Assembly: GCF_027887165.1 (NCBI RefSeq)
Contig: NC_077228.1
Location: forward strand, 428,041,957 to 428,105,956
DNA: 64,000 nucleotides
Reading direction: 5' to 3'
Origin: Monodelphis domestica
Taxonomy: Eukaryota; Chordata; Mammalia; Didelphimorphia; Didelphidae
Shown here: piece after piece, positions 1 to 12,334 of the stretch
Layout of the letters: each line of letters starts with the position of its first letter
Position numbering within the stretch: position 1 is the stretch's first letter
Made by a program: the position numbers and the translations under genes
Notes under the pieces: model-generated
The model's database searches: none
Told to the model about the DNA's origin: nothing
Seen by the model: only the letters and a program-made list of their open reading frames with translations

Positions 1-384
1 TTATCTTTAGCTCTTTTAATATAAAGTTCCAATTTTTTAACTTTAAAAGTTTTAAACTTTTAATAATTGGTTACAATGTAATATATAATGGTTATAAACC
101 TATGGATACTTGATCTAGGGTTTCATTTAAATCTCAGGTAAAACCTATGTTTTTTAGTTAAGATTGTAAGACTGGGACATCATAGCTTCTGTTTCCAGAA
201 TATATGAATATTATCTGATAATGAGAGAGGGATGATAAAATTATAAAAGATGTGAACACCAATTCATATATAACTCAAACACTGTTGGTCTACTTGCTTA
301 GAACTTGACACTTAATTTTTCCATTTCCCAAAAAAAAAAAGTATAGATACTTTTGAACTAATGACATCTCCCAAGCCAGAAATA
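1..384. other. AT-rich DNA, nothing recognised
   Basis: No repeat, long reading frame or RNA gene is recognised here. Confidence 0.4.
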
Positions 385-672
385 ATCTCTTTCTTGGTTT
401 TCTTCAAGGTTCAGTCAAAACCCATTTTCTGGTGGAAACCTTTCCTGGTACCATATCCTCCCTGTCACCCATGCCATTAATGGCTTTCCATTTTTAACAT
501 TTTTCCCTTATCTACTCTGTATGTTATATGTACTTATTTATTTAGATATTGTCTCCCCCCTTTAGAGTTAGAGTTATTTGAAGGTAGGGACCATTTTTTT
601 GCCTTTCTTTATACCACAGTGCTTAGCATAAGGCCAGACAGATGGTAAATGCTTGACAAAGCTTGTTGAATG
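385..672 (+). repeat. L2 LINE, 3' end
   Basis: The segment has the usual L2 3' end order: a pyrimidine-rich stretch, then 'ttgtctccccccttta', then 'gtagggacca', then a 'cacagtgcttagcataa' block and finally 'tgcttgttgaatg'. It is heavily diverged, so this is an ancient copy. The 5' limit is approximate. Confidence 0.6.
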
Positions 673-1929
673 GCAGTGAAAAGACAATCCTGTAATGTAA
701 GAGGCCTTGGGCCCTTCCATTCTATTTCAACATGTGGACAATGAGTAAGACCCTCAGATCTTTGTTTTAGCATTTGTTCTTTCATTTAAAAATGAAGGTA
801 ATTGGAGATAATTTTGACCTTGTGAGCTTCAAGAGGTCAGGGAAGATATCCAGTTGAATTATAGAAGTCAAGTCCGTGATAGGATTTTCAACTAGTCCAA
901 TATGGAGATCTTGAGATAAGACAGGGCTTGTTGAATGTAGCCCAACATAAACTTATCCAGCTGTGATGCCACAATTGGGTATAAACTTGGTGGGATCAAT
1001 GTTATATAGAAACTGAGTCTCTTTTCTGTAGGAACCACTGTCATATAGAAAATAGTGGTACTGGACATAGTCAATATTAAAAAAAACCCACAAAATAACT
1101 TTGCTATTTTATAATTGAACATCTCAATGTTTAGTTTTAGGTTCAGAAAATAAAGAATATCAAGACAAAATTTAGTTTCTGTTGGGCTCTATGAAAGTGT
1201 TAAGTCCATAGTGTTGCCATTTGAGGAGAGACTTTTTTCTCCTTGATGCCAACAAAATGGTACTCATCTCAGTGAATACTGATGGGAAAGAATGCTTTCC
1301 ACCTCCACACAAAATTCATACTGATATGCTTCCTTTAAGTACTGAAAAAAGAAATACATTTTTAAGAATAGATTTAAACTGCTGAATCAATGAATTTGTG
1401 ATGAATAGAAACCTGTAATAAATGGAAAACCTGTGCCAAGGGAAGCTCAGGGAATTGGACTCACTTCAGTTTTTCTGAGATCCATTAAAAGCTTTCTTGC
1501 TCCCAGTAACCTTCACTACCTGCTGCTTTACAATTCTGACATATCTTTTTTCAAGTAAAGTTTTAGAGGTCATCTAAAACTTCTACTGATATAAGATGTC
1601 TTATCCAAGACTTAAGAGGGGAAAAGCTTTTTAATATCCTATGGTATATATTTCAATGTATCCATGATCTCAGTGATGAATGAATGAATGAAAAACGATT
1701 GTTTGTATTACATGGTATCCACCAGGCAAAACTACAAATATACATTACAAAATATAAAGATGGTCTCAGAGGTGAGGAAGGAATACACTCCACACATTGA
1801 AGGAAGCCATTGGAAAGGTTTGGCTATAGAGAGATAGATTGTTGTGTATAATAAATAGTGAGGATATCAACTCCTTGATTAAAGAGATTCTTAAATTATC
1901 AGTCTGGATCTGCAGTCCTTGGTTCAGCA
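673..1929. other. Unassigned stretch
   Basis: No repeat family is recognised. Small reading frames here have no family features and look like chance. Confidence 0.4.
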
Positions 1930-2178
1930 TACTCTGCATTGAGTTGATTGATCTGATGTCTGGAAGACCTATGTTCAACAGGGGCTGCAGATACTTTGTA
2001 ATTGTATGAGCTTGGGAAAATTATTTAACCTCTGGCTTCCTCGGGTTCCTTATCTGTAAAAGGGGAACAATAATAGCACCTACTTCCTAGGTTTTTTTTC
2101 TGGGGAATCAAAAGAAATACTATTTATAAAGCATTTTGCCACCCTTAAAGTGCTAGATAAATGTAAGCTATTAATAAT
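1930..2178 (+). repeat. MIR/CORE-SINE (Ther-1 type)
   Basis: It shows the MIR order: 'gagcttgggaaaattattta', then 'tccttatctgtaaaagggg', then 'aataatagcacctac', then the 3' end 'aaagtgctagataaatgt'. This is an old tRNA-derived SINE in the sense orientation. Confidence 0.75.
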
Positions 2179-2562
2179 TTTTTCACATGTGATTTATCAC
2201 TTGTTTGTATGGGTAAAATTTGGGATTTTGGTTTTAAAAGATTACTCTGTTATAAAAATGAATAATATGGAAATAGGTTTTGAATGATAATACATATGTA
2301 AACCAGTGGAATTGCTTGTCAACTCCTGGATGGGGCAGGAAAGAGTTGAGGGTGAAAAAAAGAACCATTTAGCCATGGAGAAAAAAATGAAAAGAAAAGA
2401 AAATTTAAAAGAAAAAATACTTTTCTCCATTTATTCAGGAACCTCTACCATTGAACCCTGATGTTTCCCTGAACTAAATAATTGGAATCATGAATAAGAT
2501 CATAGAATAGTTGACTGAAAGGAACCTTAAAAAACCCCTAAATTTAAAGATAAAAAACAGTG
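2179..2562. other. Unassigned, A-rich
   Basis: No recognised element. An A-rich purine tract lies near 2,380-2,410. Confidence 0.35.
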
Positions 2563-2700
2563 GAGGGGCAGCTGGGTGGCTCAGTGGATTGAGAGTCAGG
2601 CCTAGAGATGGGAGGTGCTAGGTTCAAATCTGCCCTCAGACACTTCCTAGCTGTGTGACCCTGGGCAAGTTCTTAACCCCAATTGCCTAGCCCGTAATTG
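2563..2700 (+). repeat. SINE1-type marsupial SINE, 3'-truncated
   Basis: The tRNA-like head 'ggggcagctgggtggctcag' is followed by a B-box-like 'ggttcaaatct', by 'gtgtgaccctgggcaag' and by 'cccaattgcctagccc'. It stops before the usual SINE1 tail made of 'aatacatagtattgattcta'-type sequence. The good match to other copies suggests a fairly recent SINE. Confidence 0.85.
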
Positions 2701-3269
2701 AAGGATATACCTTGTACAGGTAGTTCAGGTTGCAGGTTAAACTTCATCCAAAAGAAATACTTTCGTAATATAAATTTTTGTTATATGCAAGTTGTCCTTA
2801 CTGTAGCCTTTATATGTAGCCACTATATATCTTTATATGGTGCTTTAAGATACTTGCAATTTCAATTCTTCTGATTTAGTACTCTAGAAGTACTTGTCCA
2901 AAAAGCTGCATAACAATAGACTACTTCTTCTATGGTGGGGATAACTCAGTTTTACATTTCACTTGATGTCAATTCTTGTTCAGTTTGTTCAATATTATCG
3001 ACTTATTCAATAATAATATGGTTGAACTAGGTAATCTCTATGGTTTATAGAAATTATACCTATATTGAAATAGTATATTATTTTGAGATCCTCATGATAG
3101 ACATTTGGTCTTAGTAGAGAACTGCACTGTACTATTGACTCAAATCCTTTTCTAAAGTAAAAAGCAGATACAAAATGATATATTTTCTACATAGTTCTCT
3201 TATGATAATATGACCTTCTTTAGAAATCTGCCCACAAAATTCCACTCATTCTCATGTTTCTGAGCCCCT
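2701..3269. other. Unassigned AT-rich stretch
   Basis: No repeat or gene is recognised. Confidence 0.35.
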
Positions 3270-3775
3270 AATTGATCAATGAACATTTATTATGTGCCTG
3301 CTATGTCCTGGGCTCTGGACATGAACAGAAAATTTGTCCCTGCCCCATAGGAGTTCATATTGAATTGGGGATGGAGATAATTTATATATACATATATATA
3401 TATATGTAGAAGAATATGCATAATATATACAAGATAATTGCAAACTAATTTGGGGAGAGAAAACACTAGGATTTGGGAATGAAGAAAGGCTCCATGTAGA
3501 AGTTAATGACCAAGTTGAGTCTTGAAAGGGATAAGAGATTCTAAAAAGGAAAAATGAGATGAAAATATATTCCAAGAGTGAGAGAAAGTCAGTGCAATGA
3601 CCTGGAGATGGAACACTCCAAGAGAGTTGTGCATAAGGAGGACCAATTTGCTTGGGCTTTGGAGTGTGGGAAAGAGGTAATGTATATTAAAGCTAAAAAG
3701 TCTTGATAGGGCCAAGCTGTGAAGAATTTTAAAAGGTACGCAATGGCCCTTATGTTTGATCCACTTTAGAAACAT
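3270..3775 (+). repeat. Long unclassified interspersed repeat, copy 1
   Basis: It begins with 'acatttattatgtgcctgct', continues with 'ggagttcatattgaat', 'gttgagtcttgaaaggg' and 'gggccaagctgtgaagaatt', and ends near 'atgtttgatcc'. The same order of blocks recurs at 45,836-46,350, 53,695-53,940 and 55,451-56,960. I recognise it as an old mammal-wide style repeat but cannot name its class with confidence. Confidence 0.6.
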
Positions 3776-5118
3776 TTGTGTATTACAGAAATGTGAGCCA
3801 AGATGAGTCAGTAATTACTAAATCTGTCAATTCCTTTTTATATAAAAAAGGGAAAATATCATCAAAGATCATTTCTATTCCTTAAGAATCTTTGAAATTC
3901 CTTGAGTGAGCAAAGGGGCCCAGATGGGATGACTAAAGTAAAATTGGAGGGAAGTAGATTAAAAGAAGAAGGAAATATTTCTTTGTCCTATTTTCCCAAA
4001 CAACTTGGTGTACTTTGAGTCCTTGTTTGAAAACTTATTGTGTGACCTTGGACAAGTCAATTGGATTCAATGTTCCCTTTCAACTCTTATACTTGGTTAT
4101 GCTGGCAGTCTGTGCAGCTCCTTCCCTGCTTTTCTAAACTCTCTTGTTTTCAGAATGACTTTCTTTTGTGTGTGCTTTGTCCAGCTGTTCTTTTAGACCT
4201 CATCTTCCTCCATGCCATTGCCACCACTTCATGTAGTAAATCAAGAATTGAAGTAATGGAGTCCAAATGTGATGATTCTCATGTTGCCAACAAAAAGAAA
4301 TTACTGCCCCCCTCCAATAATAGCAGACACTTTCCCTTTCACATCTGTTTGTTGTGCTTCTAGTTTCAGCTAGAAAGGCCTCTTGGGAGAAATTGGTTCA
4401 GATAAATCTCATACCAGATTTTCTAAAGTGGAATCCATTACCTTAAAAAAAAACAACCCTTATACCAGAAATAGTTATCTTGCAGCAACCTCCAGCTCAC
4501 CACAGCCTCATTTGCTGTTAAACTGCCTTTTCAAGATTCCTACCATCCATAATCTTTTGCCTTCTTCTGTTATCATAATTTATCCACAAGCTCATACTCT
4601 AAACTAGTGTCAGTTGAGATGATACCTTTTCTTCCTTTGGTGTTAGTAAGGTACAACCGAGGATATCCTACTCACAAGTCCATTCACTAAAAATTTTATT
4701 AAGCACCTACTCTGTACAATATATGGTGCCAAGTTTAGATCTTATATAAGAGGAAACCAGACTCATACATGGCCAGTCTCATTGACCTCAATTCCTCCGA
4801 ATCTGACTGAATGAAGCCATTCTTCATTTCCTACCAAGAGCCCACAGAAAAACAGTCTTCAACAAATACTCTTCTTTTTAGGGAAATATTGGGACAAGAT
4901 TCTGCTTCTGGCATTCAAGTAGCTAGAGACAACACCAACTCATACACAGCTAAGGGAAGAATGGATTACCCAACATTTCAGGCATGAAGGTTTCTAGGTA
5001 AATGGGTCATGATAGTGTTTCTGAAGAGGACTTCCATTTCTTCAACATGAACTTACTGCAAGAGAACAGAAACAGGGTACCTTGTCCAAAATATCCAACC
5101 CTGACCTTCAGCTCTGAT
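3776..5118. other. Mostly unassigned
   Basis: A SINE-like fragment ('tgtgaccttggacaagtcaa') lies near 4,040. A short piece resembling the start of the long unclassified repeat lies near 4,690-4,740. The rest is not recognised. Confidence 0.35.
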
Positions 5119-5948
5119 TTCTCTATATTGGGAATCTTTTTTTTTAATTTTTAAAATTTAAAATTTTTTCAGATTATATGTTGATGGAATTCTTAATAAT
5201 CATTTTCTGACATCTTATAATCCGTGTTTTTTCCTTCCTTCCCCAACTATCTTCCTTCCACACACACCCCTCCTCAAGATGACAGGTAATATGATATAGT
5301 TTGTATATGCATTACCATAAAATACATATTTCCACGTTCATCATGTTGTAAAAGAAGACACATTTGACTTACACTAGAGAAAAATTCATGGAGGAAATGA
5401 AATGAAGAATGGGAAGCTTCCATCTGCATTCAGACTCTGCAGGTCTCTTCTATGGAAGTTAATAGCTTTTTTTTTTTGTCATGAGTCCCTTGGAGCTGTT
5501 CTGGATCCTTGCACTGATGATGATAGTTAAGTCACTCACAATTGATCATCTTATACTATTGTCGTTACCATAAACAATGGTCTTTTTGTCTGCTCACTTC
5601 ACATTGCATAAATTTTCCCAGATTTTTCTGAAATCATCCTGTTCTTGTGGTACAGCAGTATTCCACTACAATTATATACCACAACTTGTCCAGCCTTTTT
5701 GCCAGTTGATGGACAACCCTTCAGTTTCCAGTTCTTAGCAAACACAAAAAAAGATGCTATAAATAAATATTTTGTATAAGTAGGTCCTTTTCCCTTATCT
5801 CTGATTTCTAAGAATCACAGTAGTGGGATTCTTTGGTCAAAGGCTATGCACAGTTTGATGGCCTTTTAGGGATGGTTCAATATTACCTTCCGGAATGGTT
5901 ATATCTGTCCACAGCCCCACCAACAGGTTATTCTCTTTATTGGGTATC
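5119..5948 (-). mobile_element. 5'-truncated L1 (older subfamily) with 18-bp TSD
   Basis: The minus-strand L1 3' end lies at 5,137-5,930. It includes the 3' UTR and the last part of ORF2; the recognisable antisense text 'gtattccactacaattatat' and 'acagccccaccaacag' lies near 5,660 and 5,910. The flanks repeat: 5,119-5,136 and 5,931-5,948 match at 16 of 18 positions. The poly-A end is the T-run after 5,136. The diverged TSD and diverged coding part indicate an old insertion. Confidence 0.8.
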
Positions 5949-5954
5949 AACTCA

Positions 5955-6110
5955 AGCTTATAAATCCATAAAATCAAAATGTTAGAGCTGGAAAGAATCT
6001 TAATTATCATGTAATCCAGCCTCATCATGTTATATTTGAGGAAACCGAAACCTAGAATTAAGTGAATTGTCCAAAGTTACAGGGCTGATGACAGAGCCAG
6101 AACATTGCCA
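5955..6110 (-). repeat. CORE-SINE/MIR3-like fragment
   Basis: Antisense text typical of this class is present: 'ttagagctggaaagaatctt', 'gaggaaaccgaaacctag' and 'tgatgacagagccag'. Confidence 0.6.
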
Positions 6111-6435
6111 GAATATTCAGAATCATTGCAGCTTTATACCGATTGTAATTTATTTTCTCCCCAACTTGCTTTTACATTAACATTTCTAATATGCATCAGT
6201 GCCAGCCTCAAACTGACCCAACCTCAATCTCAGCATGAGGTATATAGGAGTCAAAAAAATAATATATATGAGGGGTATTATCTTTACAGTTATGCTTCCT
6301 AAAACTTTCTGACATTGCCCTTAGCACCACTAAAGAGATTAAGTAATTGCTGACTGAGATGGTTTCTGAGTCCTTTGACATTTTTTTAGTGGCTGTTTTG
6401 CATTGGTTAAACTTCTTGAGGAAATGATAAAATGA
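6111..6435. other. Unassigned
   Basis: Nothing recognised. Confidence 0.3.
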
Positions 6436-6790
6436 GAAGACCTCTATGAACATTTGCAGATTGAAGTGAACAGAACTAAAAGAATAATTTATCCTATAAT
6501 ATTACAAAGAAAAATAAATTTGAAAGCCTTTAGAACTCTGATCAATGCAAGGATAAATCAAAAGTCCAGAGGGGGTAAAGATGAAACATGCTACTTACCT
6601 GCCGAGAGGAGAATGCAAAATAAGATATATTTTTTGACACAGCTAGTGTGTAAATTTGGGGATTTTTTGAACTTCATATAGCTATTTTGGGAATTTACCT
6701 TTTTATAACCAGTTGGGGTAGGAGGAAGTTAGAAGTAACATAATAAATGCTTGCAAAGATAACTGAAATTTCAAAACAAAAAGTGATGAC
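6436..6790 (+). repeat. Old L1 3' end
   Basis: The order 'gaagtgaacagaactaaaag', 'ctctgatcaatgcaaggat', 'gatgaaacatgctacttacc' and 'aataaatgcttgcaaa' follows the end of ORF2 and the 3' UTR of older marsupial L1s. The 75-codon frame inside it is a remnant, not a gene. Confidence 0.65.
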
Positions 6791-8267
6791 AAAAACCACA
6801 TCTTGGCTTTGGAAAAATCCTGTCATTTCATCCACATACTTTTCTCCCTTCCATCTCCCCAGAATCCACAGATCATATAAATAGAATGGTTTGGACTTAT
6901 AGTCAAATGTTATATTTTCTTCTTTTTAGAATTCCTTCCAGTTTTGCATTGACTTGGATTTTCAATCTAAACCATCACTGATCTGATTAGGTGTAAGGTG
7001 AATTCAAAATGACTGCTGTGTTTTTAATAAGTCATTTCCTCCCCTTTCAGCTAGACTCAGTTTCCTTTTTATATTATTTAGTTGCCCTTTTCTTACTTAT
7101 TTAACAAAGTACTCATAAGACACAGGTGTGAAACACCTTAGTAATTAGTTTCTTTTATTCTTTGATTTCAAACCATATATTTCCCAAAATCATTTTTGAT
7201 GTCTTCCTCTGAGACTACTTTTAAGCTGAAATTGTTGAGTAAGAAATTATTTATTTGCTGAACTTGGAGAATCTCAAGTTTCTCGCAACCTTCATACTAT
7301 GCAATAGATAGTGATGCATAAACTACAATTATTTTATAGTTTTCTATTTGTTTGTCCTCATTCTGAGTACCTCAAGGAGAGGTAGCCAGTTTCTATTAAA
7401 ATATTTATTAACTTTAGACATATGAAGAAAATAACTCTGAAACTTTATGCATCTCTCCAAAGAGAAAGAACCTATAACCTATGTTATGTCCTTCTATTTA
7501 ATCATGTTGTTTATGTCTTCAGTTTTCATTTGTAGCAAGAGAATCAATATGGATGTGATTCAGTTTCATCTGTATTGTGTCCACTCATTGGTTGTCAGCC
7601 AGAGATCACACACCAAAAGTACTAACAGTTAATGTTAGTAGATAGTATTAGAACTGTGTGATTTTTATAACTCTGCTGCTTGGTTTCCCAACATTCTGTC
7701 ATCATCACTAATGGAAGCAGGATGGGGGCATCACAAGACAAAGAGATGTTCTGTATTTTTATCTGTTTCCAAAGTTGCAAACAAAAAAATTTGTTGCCTA
7801 GTGGCTAACAATCTGGAAATGGGAATCTTGAAATGTAGCTAAACTAGTCTTGAAACAATTCAAAGTTTATATCACAGCACATATTAGAAGTCTAGGATAG
7901 GGCTTTAGTGGACATCTCAACAAAATGCACCAGATAAATAATCATAATGCCAGACAAGGAGACATGATTTCTAAGGACAGTAGGTCCCTACTATTCCATC
8001 CACAACACTGGGGGAAAAAAACAGAACATAAGCCATTTGTTTATCAGCATTTCAAATCTAGTGAGGCACAAAATTTCCTCTCTCTAATGTACAATAATGC
8101 TAAAGAGATTGTATGGTATTAACCATTCTTCTTCTCCTAGATGGTCAGTGAAGCAGCCTCAAGTAATTTCAATTATTTTGCCCAAATACCAATAAGGAAA
8201 CACATTGAAATGGGAGAAAATTTGGGACAAAGTATAGTGTTCTTCCTTATTGTATAAATCATATATT
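6791..8267. other. Unassigned, low repeat content
   Basis: No family is recognised over about 1.5 kb and no exon-like frame stands out. This is one of the longest repeat-poor stretches in the window. Confidence 0.4.
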
Positions 8268-8410
8268 CTTATCCTGGGGTCCATGAACTTTTGTTTTTAA
8301 TATTTTTATAGCTGTACTTCAATACAATTATATTGAGTTTCATAAATATATTAATATGATGAAAGGTCCAATAGGTTCCACCACATTGCCAAAACAGAAG
8401 ACACAAAAGC
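8268..8410. repeat. Possible short inverted-repeat element
   Basis: The text 'cctggggtccatgaactttt' resembles an element better seen at 56,153-56,365, which has 'ttcttaac'/'ttaagaa' at its ends. The copy is degraded and the limits are approximate. Confidence 0.35.
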
Positions 8411-8439
8411 TCTAAATGGGTAAGAAGAGCTTATGTGGG

Positions 8440-9165
8440 AGGAAGACACGACACTATTCAAAAGAAGGCTTTAGGCACCAGAAATATATTTTTTACTTGA
8501 TCACTATCTGTTAGGACCTGAAAACTACAGAAAGCATGGACTATAGATAGAACACTGCATATGGTGAAAAGAGAGAACCTAGCACTATTTACTGGGATTG
8601 TTAAAGGAAAACTATTGGAGTTTATGGAGGGAATAGATAGTAAAACTATACTAGTGGGAGACCTGAACCTTCCTCTATCAGACCTAGATAAATCAAACAA
8701 AAAAATAAGAAAGAGATAAGAGATGTGAATGAAATCTTAGAAAAAAAATGAGTTAATAGATATATGGAGAAAAAGAAATAGGGACAAAAAGGAATACACC
8801 TTCTTTTCAACAGCACTAACAAGATTGCAAACAAATGCAAAAAAGCAGAAATAATAAATGCAACCTTTCCAGATCATAATGGAATAAAAATAATAATTAG
8901 TAAGGGTACATGGAGAGACAAAAAATTAATTAGAAATTAAATATGATTCTTCAAAATTGGTTGGTTAAAGAACAAATCATAGAAACAACTAATAATTCCA
9001 TTGAAGAGAAAACAATGAGGATATATCATATCAAAATTTATGGGACACAACCAAAGCCATATTCAGGGGAAAATTTATATCCCTGAATGTATATATCACC
9101 AAATCAGAGAGGGAAAAGGTCAATGAATCAGGCATGCAAATTACAAAACTAAAAAGAGAAGAAAT
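8440..9165 (+). repeat. L1 ORF2 fragment (endonuclease region), broken
   Basis: Read on the plus strand, 'gggagacctgaaccttcct' encodes GDLNLPLSDLDKSN and later 'gggtacatggagagacaaaa' encodes GTWRDK. Both match the endonuclease part of ORF2 in the full-length L1 at 33-37 kb (GDLNQPLSNLDKSN, GTWRAK). Several stops and an internal deletion of the histidine-containing segment break the frame. The segment corresponds to roughly residues 80-330 of ORF2. Confidence 0.75.
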
Positions 9166-9179
9166 TTAAAATCCTTTGC

Positions 9180-11195
9180 TGTCATGTTAGGCAGGATTTT
9201 GGTTTCTAATCCACTCTGCTATTTGCTTCCATTTTGTGGGTGAGTTCATTCCATTCACATTCAGAGTTATGATTATCACCTGTATATTCTCCATCATTTT
9301 GATTTCCTCTTCTAGTCCTGCCCTTTCTTCTTTCACTATTTCCTTCTACATCAGTGTTTTGCTTTTAATCAGTCCCCCTAAACCCCACCCTTATTTTAGT
9401 TCCCTTTCAACACCCTCCCTTATTATTCCCCTCTTATTTTTCTTTAGGATCTAGTAAATTTCCTCCCCCTCTCTTTCCTTCCCTTTCAGTATTCCCTTGC
9501 CCTACTCTCTCCCCCGCTTTGGTTTTTCCCTCTCAATTTCCCTATAGGGTAAGATAGAATTCTATACCCCATTGATCTAGATGATATTCACTCTCAGAAT
9601 TGTTTCCACTGAGAGTAAGGTTTAAATATTACCTATTAGCACTCTCTTCCTCTCCTTCTTATAATAATATTCTTCCCCTCCACCTTCCATGTACCTCTTT
9701 ATGTGGTATAATTTATCCTATTTTTCTTATTCCTTCCAGTTTCTCTTGGTGCCATCTTCTGTCCCCCCTTTTATTACATATCATCTTAAACCACTTAGTA
9801 CCCTATCCTCTACATATGAATAATTCTTCTAACTCCTGTGATAGTGAAAACAGTCTTTGAGAGTTACAAATGTCATTTCCCCACACAGTCATATAAGCAA
9901 TTTGACCTTACCGAAGTCCTTAAAATTTTTTTCCACTCTTTCTTGTTTACCTTTTGATGTTTCACTTGAATTTTGTATTTTGACATTAAAATTTTCCATT
10001 TCCATATCTTTTCTTTACAAATACTTGGAAATCTTCTATTTTGTTAAATGCCCATACTTTCCCCTGGAATTATATAATCAGTTTTGATGGGTAGGTGATC
10101 CTTGGTTCTAGACCCAATTCTCTTGCCTTTCTGAATATTCCAAGCCTTGTTTTCCTTTAGTGTGGAAGCTGCCAGACCCTGTGTAATCCTGACTGGTGCT
10201 CCTTGATATTTGAATTATCTCTTTCTGGCTTCTTGTAATTTTTTCTTCTTGGCTTGGAAGCTCTTGAATTTGTCAATTAATTTCTTGGGTTGTCACTTAA
10301 GGAATTAATATAGATGGTGATCTATGGACTCTTTCAATGTCTATTTTGCCCTCTTGTTCAAGAATATCAAGGAAATTTTCTTGAATAATTTGTCATATGA
10401 TGTCAAGGCTTCTGTTTTTTTCCCTAGGTTTTTAGGTAGACCTATGATTATCAAATTGTCTCTCTGGACCTATTTTCCAGGTCCATCATCTTCTCATGAG
10501 ATATTTCATGTTTCCTTCTATTTTGTCATTCCTTTGGCTTTGCTTTATTAATTCTGACTTGTGAGATCATTAGCTTCTACTTGCCCAATTCTCCTCTTTA
10601 AAAGCTGGTTTTCAGGTAAGCTCTTTTGATTTTCCTTTTTGGTTTGGTCTAACCTGCTTTTCATGGCTTCCAGCAGGTCAATTCTCATCTCCAATTTGCT
10701 TATTATTTCATGTGATTTATGTGTCTCTTTTTCCAAGCAGGAGATTCTGTCCTTTAAACTGTTATTTTCCTTTGGAGTTACTTGCATTTCTTTCTCCCAC
10801 TTTTTCCTCATTGTTCCTCCATCTTTCTTACTTGGTTCTTGAACTCCAATTTTAGTTCCTTGAGAGCTTGTGACCAATTTCCTTTTTTTTTTTTTGAAAG
10901 TTTGGATGTGTTTGCTTGTTTATCATTGTTTGCTGTTGCCTTTGTACTTTGTTCCTTTTCCCTATAGAAGTTATCCAATGTCAGAGGCTTCCTCTGTTGT
11001 ATCTTACTTTTTTGATATTTGTGGATTGTAGTTCTTGGGTGTTGGAGGCCATTGCTGTGTTACTTTTATCTTCTCTTCTCAGTCAGAAGTCTGTGCACTT
11101 TGTGGAGCAAGCTCCAGAGAAGTTTTTGCTCTGAGGCTATTTTTCAAATCTCCCCAGGGTCTTCTGCAATTGATTTTCATAAAGTGTTTTTTTTT
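9180..11195 (-). repeat. L1 5' portion (5' UTR remnant, ORF1, ORF2 start), broken
   Basis: Antisense L1 matches the full-length copy. The region near 9,200-9,290 corresponds to the first ~35 residues of ORF2 ('gtgggtgagttcattccatt'), and 9,930-10,880 to ORF1. A minus-strand frame at 10,548-10,877 gives the heptad-rich ORF1 coiled coil (SCLEKETHKSHEIISKLE, LLEAMKSRLDQTKKENQ). Its ORF2 end stops where the neighbouring plus-strand segment begins. Confidence 0.75.
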
Positions 11196-11204
11196 TTCAT
11201 AAAG

Positions 11205-11767
11205 ACTAAATCAATTCCATTCTCTATCCATCCCAATGGATTCCTATCACCTTCAGATTTTAAAATATGATCATTCATTTGACATTCAAAGCCCATAATA
11301 ACCTAGCCTCCCTTAGCTCTGTAGCTTCTCAGTTTTCTTACACCTTACAGCCTCCACTCCCTCCTCCTCATCTACTCTGCCATCTAGTGACAGTATCCTC
11401 CTTTCTGATCTTCAAATGACACTCTATTTTCCAACTCCAGGAGTTTTTACTAGCTATTATCCATGCCTAGAGTTCTCTCTCTCCTTACTTTCAACTCCTG
11501 GTTTCCCTAGCTTCCTTCAAGTCTTATTTAAAATTCTACTTTCTACCAGAAGTCTTTTTCAAACACAAAATTCCAGTGCCTTCCCTTTGACATTTGTATT
11601 CATTATTTATTTCATTTTTTTTAGTACCTAGTTGTTCCCAGGCTGTCTCTCCCATTAAATTGCAAGATTCTTGAGGATAGGGACTATCTTTTATCTTTCT
11701 TGGTATCCCTGGTACTGAGCACAGTACTTGACACATAGTAGGCACTTTACAAATGTTTGTTTACTTT
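11205..11767 (+). repeat. L2 LINE 3' end (long piece)
   Basis: Recognised L2 text runs in order: 'cattcaaagcccataataac', 'ccatgcctagagttctctct', 'tagcttccttcaagtctta', 'gaggatagggactatctttt' and 'acacatagtaggcacttta'. This covers the ORF end and the 3' end. The copy is ancient. Confidence 0.85.
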
Positions 11768-11946
11768 TATTTTTTTAAGCCCTTACTTTCTGTCTTAGAA
11801 TTGCCAGAGTGGTAAGGGCTGGGCAATTGGGGGTAAAGTGACTTGCTCATAGTCACACAACCAAGAAGTGATTGAGACCAAATTTAAATCCAGCACCTCT
11901 AATTTTAGGGCTGGCTTTCTATCCTCTGAGCCAACTAGCTGTCCCT
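11768..11946 (-). repeat. SINE1-type SINE, antisense
   Basis: Starting from the T-run at 11,768, the antisense tail 'cccttactttctgtcttaga' leads to 'gtgacttgctcatagtcaca' and ends in the antisense head 'gagccaactagctgtccc'. It abuts the 3' end of the L2. Confidence 0.85.
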
Positions 11947-12334
11947 AAAAGCTTATTTCTCAACTGAGGATAAAATGAGGAAATTCAGGAGAGGTTCTGA
12001 AGGTGTAATCTATAGGTCTTAGAAATAGATGAAATATGGTGGTGGGGTGGTGGGGTGAGGAATTAAGGATTTATTTTTCTGCCCCAATTTAAATTTTTGT
12101 GCTCTTTCAGCTCTCTTGGCTACTATATCTGAGGCAAAATCAGGATATAGGTGACATTTAGGCATATGGGTATATTAATTACCTTATTTCTTACAGGACA
12201 GGATGGGGACAGAAAATTAAAGAAAGAGACCTTTAAAAAAACTCCCATCCACCATTGAAAGGGTTAGTATATCATGTTCCTTTAGCCCAAGTCATTTGTT
12301 CTTAAATGCCTGTGGGGGACCAATGCCTCATCTC
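11947..12334. other. Unassigned
   Basis: Nothing recognised. Confidence 0.3.

Noticed and set aside
2563-2640. tRNA gene
   Set aside because: The A- and B-box-like text belongs to a SINE head. The same head recurs many times, and no cloverleaf is supported.
9165-9180. Classic twin-priming junction at about 9,170
   Set aside because: The order of sense and antisense parts is the reverse of that expected, so it is listed only as an unexplained inversion.
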